Shown: positions 21,860 through 25,738 of the stretch, piece after piece
How the letters are laid out: the number at the start of each line of letters is the position of its first letter
How positions within the stretch are numbered: the first letter of the stretch is position 1
Assembly: GCF_031082345.1 (NCBI RefSeq)
Contig: NZ_JAVHLH010000009.1
Coordinates: 1 to 25,738 of the forward strand
DNA from: Brevundimonas sp.
GTDB taxonomy: Bacteria; Pseudomonadota; Alphaproteobacteria; Caulobacterales; Caulobacteraceae
Direction of reading: 5' to 3'
DNA length: 25,738 bases
The notes under the pieces: generated by a model
The model's input: the letters and a program-made list of their open reading frames with translations, nothing else
What the model was told of the DNA's origin: nothing
Database searches by the model: none
Position numbers and translations under genes: made by a program

Positions 21860-22912
21860 ATGCGTAACGGCCTCCAGATCGGCGACGTTTGGGTGCCCGG
21901 CCGGGTGCTGACCGCGCCCATGACCGGGATTACGGATCTTCCGTTCCGGCGGCTGGCCTGTCGGCTGGGCGCGGCCTATGTCGCCACCGAGATGGTCGCC
22001 GCCGCCGAACTGGCGCGGGCGCGGCCGGACGTTGTGCGTCGCGCGGCGGTCGGGGAGGGGCTGCCCCTGACGGTGATCCAGCTGGTCGGACGCGATCCCG
22101 CCGCCATGGCGGAAGGCGCGCGCATGGCCGAACGGGCCGGGGCCGACATCATCGATCTGAATTTCGGCTGCCCGGCCAAGGAGGTCACCGGATCGGCCTG
22201 CGGCTCGGCCCTGATGCGGACGCCGGATCTGGCCTGTCGGCTGATCGAGGCGGCCGTCGGGGCCACCAGTCGGCCGGTCACGGTCAAGATGCGGCTGGGC
22301 TGGGACGACTCCAGCCGCAACGCGCCCGAGCTGGCGCGGCGGGCCGAGGGCCTCGGGGTCAAGGCGGTGACGGTGCACGGCCGCACACGCCAGCAGTTCT
22401 ACACCGGCGTGGCCGACTGGCGCGCCGTCGGCGAGGTCAAGGCGGCTGTCGGCGTGCCGGTGATCGTCAACGGCGACATCCTCACGACAGAAGACGCCCG
22501 GGCGGCGCTGGCGCAATCCGGCGCCGACGCCCTGATGCTCGGGCGGGGCGTCTATGGCCGGCCATGGCTGGCGGCGCATCTGGAGCGGGCGCTGGCCGAC
22601 GGGACGGTGCTTGAGGAGCCGGGCATGGAGGAACGCCTGGCCATCGTCGTCGAGCATCTGCGCGCCTCCGTCGACTTCTACGGGATGCCGCTGGGGCTGA
22701 AGATGTTCCGCAAACACCTCGGCTGGTACGTCGAACAGGCGCCCTGGCCCGCCGATGCGGGGGAGCGCCGCGCAGCCAAGGCGCGCCTGTGCCGGCTCGA
22801 CTTGCCCGAGCAGGTAGAGATCGCGCTGGCGGCGCTGTGGCGGTCAGTGACGCATTCCGGCAACTCGGCTGTTGATATCAGGCCACAGTTCGCCGAAGCT
22901 GGAGCCGCATGA
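21860..22912 (+). CDS. dusB: tRNA-dihydrouridine synthase (DusB / NifR3)
   Basis: FMN enzyme that reduces uridine to dihydrouridine in the tRNA D-loop using NADPH. 350 residues. Seen: LTAPMTGITDLPFRRL (17-32), the FMN-site start of the TIM barrel; QLVGRDP; IIDLNFGCPAKEVTGSACGSALM (97-119) with catalytic C104; VKMRLGWD (142-149) with K143; VHGRTRQQFYTGVADW (172-187) with H173; and VNGDI and LMLGRGVYGRPWL, which hold the FMN phosphate. In many alphaproteobacteria this gene, called nifR3, heads the nifR3-ntrB-ntrC-ntrY-ntrX cluster. Here its stop overlaps the ntrY start by 4 nt (ATGA, 22909-22912), with no ntrBC between them. Confidence 0.95.
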   Translation: MRNGLQIGDVWVPGRVLTAPMTGITDLPFRRLACRLGAAYVATEMVAAAELARARPDVVRRAAVGEGLPLTVIQLVGRDPAAMAEGARMAERAGADIIDLNFGCPAKEVTGSACGSALMRTPDLACRLIEAAVGATSRPVTVKMRLGWDDSSRNAPELARRAEGLGVKAVTVHGRTRQQFYTGVADWRAVGEVKAAVGVPVIVNGDILTTEDARAALAQSGADALMLGRGVYGRPWLAAHLERALADGTVLEEPGMEERLAIVVEHLRASVDFYGMPLGLKMFRKHLGWYVEQAPWPADAGERRAAKARLCRLDLPEQVEIALAALWRSVTHSGNSAVDIRPQFAEAGAA

Positions 22913-25206
22913 CGGACGCGCCTTCCACTCCAGCCGGACCCGACGCCGCCTCCCTCCGGGGACCGGCGCGCTGGTTCGCCGGCTGGTCCGAAGAGCGCCG
23001 CCGCAACACCTTCCTGATCGCCTACACCATCGCCTTCCTGATCACCGTCGCGGCGATCTGGCTGGTCGCCGTCGCTCCGGGTTCCAGCGGCGAGGGCGCC
23101 CGGGTCATGGCCAGCCAGGCCGTATTGATCATTCTCGGGGTCAATCTGCTGCTGATCGGCGCGCTCGCCCTCGTCGTCGGGCGACGGGTGTTCCTGTTGT
23201 TCCAGCAACGGACCCACGCCGGCGCGCGATTGCATCTTCGGTTTGTGACCTTGTTCTCGCTGGTCGCCCTGGTGCCGGCGGTGCTCATCGCCCTGGTTTT
23301 CGGCGTGCTGGTCAACCGTGGCGTCGATCAGTGGTTCAGCGACAACGTGAAGGGGGCTGTCGACAACGGCGCCAATATCGGTCGGGCCTACACGAGCGAC
23401 GTGTCCGCCGAGATCGATGGCGACCTCGCCGTCATCTCCGAACAGCTGGAGGGCATCCGCCCGCTGTTCGGCAATCCGATCCAGTTCTCGGACGCCCTGG
23501 CCCAGGTCGGACAACTGTTCGGCTATCCGGCCATCTACATCATCGGTGCGGACGGCGCGGTCCTGGCAAGTGGCGAGGGACCCAATGCGCCGCCCTATAT
23601 GGCTCCTTCTTCCGCCGCGCTCGAAGAAGCCGCGGCGGGCGAGGAGCCGTCGGTACAGCAGCCGACGCGGAATCCCGACGCGGTCAGGGGTCTGGCGGCC
23701 TTTCCGGCCTATGGAGACGCCTACCTCTATGTGGTCCGACCATTGCAGCCGGGTCTGTTCGACCAACTGGCCTCCGCCGAGCAGTCCATCGTCGCCTATC
23801 GGGAAGCCCGCGAGAGCCGCGACCGCATCCAGGCGGCCTTCGCCCTCAGCTACATCGAGACCGCCCTGCTGGTGCTGGTCGGCGCCATATGGCTGGGCAT
23901 GGCGGCGGCGACCTCGATTTCGGCGCCCATCGGACGGCTGGTGGAGGCCGCAGACCGGGTCGCCGGCGGGGACCTGAGCGCCCGGGTCGAGGGCGACGAA
24001 GGGCCGGGCGAGATCAAGACCCTGACCGCGGCCTTCAATCGCATGACCGGAGATCTCGAGGCCCAGCAGGCGGCCCTGAGAACCGCCAAGGAGGAGGCGA
24101 CGGGCCGGACCGTCTTCATTGAAACGGTGCTGTCGGGCGTGTCCGCCGGGGTGATCGGCGTCGACAAGCAGCGCCGGGTCTCGGCCATCAACGACAGCGC
24201 GGTGGAGCTTCTCGGGCTGACGGCCGGCGCCGAGATCATCGGACGCCCCCTGGCGAAGGCGGCGCCGGAACTGGGCGAACTGGCCGGGCGGGCCGAGGCT
24301 CACATCGAGGAGGAGATCGACGTCAGCCGGGATGGCGAGACACGGCGGCTGCGGGTGCGGATCGAGGGCGGCGTCGGCGGCGAGATGGTGCTGACGTTCG
24401 ACGACATCACCCGGCTGGTCACGGCCCAGCGCAACGCCGCCTGGCGCGACGTCGCGCGGCGCATCGCCCATGAGATCAAGAACCCCCTGACGCCGATCCA
24501 GCTGTCGGCCGAGCGGCTGCGCCGCCGTTATCGCAAACAGGTCGGCGACGACGTCGAGGTGTTCGACCGCTGCACCGAGACCATCATCCGCCAGGTCGGC
24601 GACATCGGCCGGATGGTCGACGAATTCTCGTCCTTCGCGCGCATGCCCGCGCCGCGCTTCACCGCCGAAAACCCGGCGGAACTGCTGCGGGAAGCAGTGT
24701 TCGCCCAGCGGGTGGCGGCCCCCGATATCGGCGTCGAGCTGATCGAGCCGCTGCCGAAGGTCGTCCTGCACGCCGATGGCCGGATGGTCGGCCAGGCCCT
24801 GACCAACATCCTCAAGAACGCCGGCGAGGCGGTGGCGGCGCGCCGGGCGATCGCGCCGAGGGCGGGAGATGGAAAGCGGTCGGGCGTGAGCGCGCGTCTC
24901 GAGGTCGCGGACGATCAGGTCACCTTCATCGTGGAGGACGACGGCGTCGGCCTTCCGGCCAAGGATCGCGACCGCCTGACCGAACCCTATGTGACGACGC
25001 GCGAGAAGGGCACCGGGCTCGGCCTGGCGATCGTCAAACGCATCTGCGAGGAGCATGGCGGCGAACTGAGGCTGGCCGACGCCGAGCAGCTTTCAGGCGC
25101 CCGCGTCTGCCTGATCTTTCCCCTGAAATCCCCAAGGCAAGCGGCCGCGGCCGGCGGCAGGGATGCGAAAGCAACCCTGCCCTCGACCGTCACGGCCGAC
25201 GAATAG
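22909..25206 (+). CDS. ntrY: Sensor histidine kinase NtrY
   Basis: Membrane sensor kinase of the NtrYX two-component system, linked in alphaproteobacteria to nitrogen, redox and envelope control. 765 residues. Membrane segments at about 37-55, 71-91 and 113-135, then an extracytoplasmic region to about 315 and a further segment at 316-334. HAMP follows (ISAPIGRLVEAADRVAGGDLSARV), then PAS (about 400-500), HisKA with H521 in ARRIAHEIKNPLTPIQLSAERLRRRY, and HATPase with N-box NILKNAGEA (633-641), G1 VEDDGVGLP (675-683) and G2 REKGTGLGLAIVKRICEEHGG. The length, the multiple membrane segments and the periplasmic part distinguish it from soluble NtrB. It is coupled to dusB by ATGA; ntrX follows after 9 nt. 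Confidence 0.95.
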   Translation: MTDAPSTPAGPDAASLRGPARWFAGWSEERRRNTFLIAYTIAFLITVAAIWLVAVAPGSSGEGARVMASQAVLIILGVNLLLIGALALVVGRRVFLLFQQRTHAGARLHLRFVTLFSLVALVPAVLIALVFGVLVNRGVDQWFSDNVKGAVDNGANIGRAYTSDVSAEIDGDLAVISEQLEGIRPLFGNPIQFSDALAQVGQLFGYPAIYIIGADGAVLASGEGPNAPPYMAPSSAALEEAAAGEEPSVQQPTRNPDAVRGLAAFPAYGDAYLYVVRPLQPGLFDQLASAEQSIVAYREARESRDRIQAAFALSYIETALLVLVGAIWLGMAAATSISAPIGRLVEAADRVAGGDLSARVEGDEGPGEIKTLTAAFNRMTGDLEAQQAALRTAKEEATGRTVFIETVLSGVSAGVIGVDKQRRVSAINDSAVELLGLTAGAEIIGRPLAKAAPELGELAGRAEAHIEEEIDVSRDGETRRLRVRIEGGVGGEMVLTFDDITRLVTAQRNAAWRDVARRIAHEIKNPLTPIQLSAERLRRRYRKQVGDDVEVFDRCTETIIRQVGDIGRMVDEFSSFARMPAPRFTAENPAELLREAVFAQRVAAPDIGVELIEPLPKVVLHADGRMVGQALTNILKNAGEAVAARRAIAPRAGDGKRSGVSARLEVADDQVTFIVEDDGVGLPAKDRDRLTEPYVTTREKGTGLGLAIVKRICEEHGGELRLADAEQLSGARVCLIFPLKSPRQAAAAGGRDAKATLPSTVTADE

Positions 25207-25215
25207 CGAGGCGAT

Positions 25216-25738
25216 ATGCGATCCACGGGAGCCGATATTCTGGTCGTCGACGACGAGGCCGACATCCGCGAGTTGGTCTCCGGCCTGCTCGAGGACGAGG
25301 GCCATGCGGTGCGGGTGGCCGCCAACTCCGACGAGGCGCTGGCGGCGATCCGGGCGCGCAAGCCGTCGCTGGCGCTGCTCGACATCTGGATGCAGGGCGG
25401 CGGCCTCGACGGACTGCAGTTGCTCGACGTCATCAAGGAGCTCGACCCGGACCTGCCCGTGGTGATGATCTCCGGCCACGGCAATATCGAAACCGCCGTC
25501 ACCGCCCTGCAGCGCGGCGCCTATGACTTCATCGAAAAGCCCTTCAAATCCGATCGGTTGGTCGTCGTTGTTCAGCGCGCGCTGGAAGCCACCTCGCTGA
25601 AGCGGGAGAACCGCCGGCTGCGGGCCCAGGTCGCGGCGCCGACCGGCTTCATCGGCAAGTCGGCCGCGGCCCAGGCGCTGCGCGGCACCATCGCCAAGGT
25701 CGCGCCCGCCAACAGCCGGGTGCTGATCTCGGGGCCGC
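25216..25738 (+). CDS. ntrX: Response regulator NtrX (partial, 3' end off window)
   Basis: NtrC-family response regulator and partner of NtrY. 174 residues are visible. Receiver domain 1-125: acidic pocket D12-D13, phospho-acceptor D56 in LALLDIWMQGGGLDG, MISGHGNIETAVTALQRGAYDFIEKPF with S86 and K108. The start of the sigma-54-type AAA+ domain follows (FIGKSAAAQALRGTIAKVAP, then VLISGP, where Walker A begins); the window ends there. The IWMQG-GLDGLQLL stretch after D56 and direct linkage to ntrY identify it as NtrX rather than NtrC. ATG 25216 has GAGG about 4 nt upstream (GCGAGGCGAT). Confidence 0.93.
   Translation, partial: MRSTGADILVVDDEADIRELVSGLLEDEGHAVRVAANSDEALAAIRARKPSLALLDIWMQGGGLDGLQLLDVIKELDPDLPVVMISGHGNIETAVTALQRGAYDFIEKPFKSDRLVVVVQRALEATSLKRENRRLRAQVAAPTGFIGKSAAAQALRGTIAKVAPANSRVLISGP

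Noticed and set aside
22678..25056. A 792-codon minus-strand frame opposite ntrY.
   Set aside because: Antisense to a complete NtrY with all kinase motifs; composition is typical of GC-driven open frames.
1..25738. A search for tRNA genes, riboswitches, CRISPR arrays, insertion sequences, toxin-antitoxin or defence genes.
   Set aside because: None seen: the window is almost fully covered by recognisable housekeeping and regulatory genes, and the gaps are too short and featureless.

Overview
The window is a gene-dense, high-G+C stretch of ordinary chromosome from an alphaproteobacterium, most likely a member of the Caulobacterales (Caulobacter/Brevundimonas type). The call rests on several features: a PopA-like two-receiver protein with a degenerate GGDEF domain; the recG-sdhE-mfd order; fused IspDF; a dusB (nifR3)-ntrY-ntrX run; and a winged-helix regulator/SRPBCC pair. 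I see no tRNA, rRNA, CRISPR array, insertion sequence, phage gene or obvious transferred island. No gene-free gap exceeds about 160 bases.

Layout: (1) 1-2214, minus: CPD photolyase (phrB) followed by a cyclopropane-fatty-acid synthase that runs off the left edge. (2) 2326-6763, plus: a lipopolysaccharide inner-core operon kdsA-hldE-hldD, ending in a translationally coupled DUF3089 protein that has lost its nucleophile serine. (3) 6760-8847, minus: recG; divergent from it, 8982-13229, plus: sdhE-mfd-GNAT acetyltransferase. (4) 13237-14577, minus: SRPBCC protein and its winged-helix regulator, with a palindromic operator in front. (5) 14633-15946, minus: popA-like cyclic-di-GMP effector. (6) 16102-17055, plus: YihY/BrkB-type membrane protein. 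(7) 17018-17736, minus: pncC (CinA C-terminal type) and a TusA-family protein, overlapping by 4 nt. (8) 17819-20140, plus: large membrane protein with a spermidine-synthase-like domain. (9) 20142-21278, minus: ispDF. (10) 21390-21809, plus: MAPEG protein. (11) 21860-25738, plus: dusB-ntrY-ntrX, with ntrX cut by the right edge.

The genes cover envelope biogenesis (Kdo, heptose, cyclopropane lipids, isoprenoid precursors), DNA repair (photolyase, RecG, Mfd), tRNA modification and two regulatory nodes (PopA-like and NtrYX). Most co-directional neighbours overlap by 4 nt or lie within 40 nt, so operons are tight. Convergent pairs meet almost stop to stop, with no visible intrinsic terminator. Several starts are GTG or TTG supported by a Shine-Dalgarno sequence.

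I do not see a clearly new system. The points most worth a second look are the PopA-like protein (intact c-di-GMP inhibitory site, dead active site, second receiver without its phospho-acceptor), the absence of ntrBC between dusB and ntrYX, the apparently catalytically dead DUF3089 protein in the heptose operon, and the operator palindrome before the regulator/SRPBCC pair.
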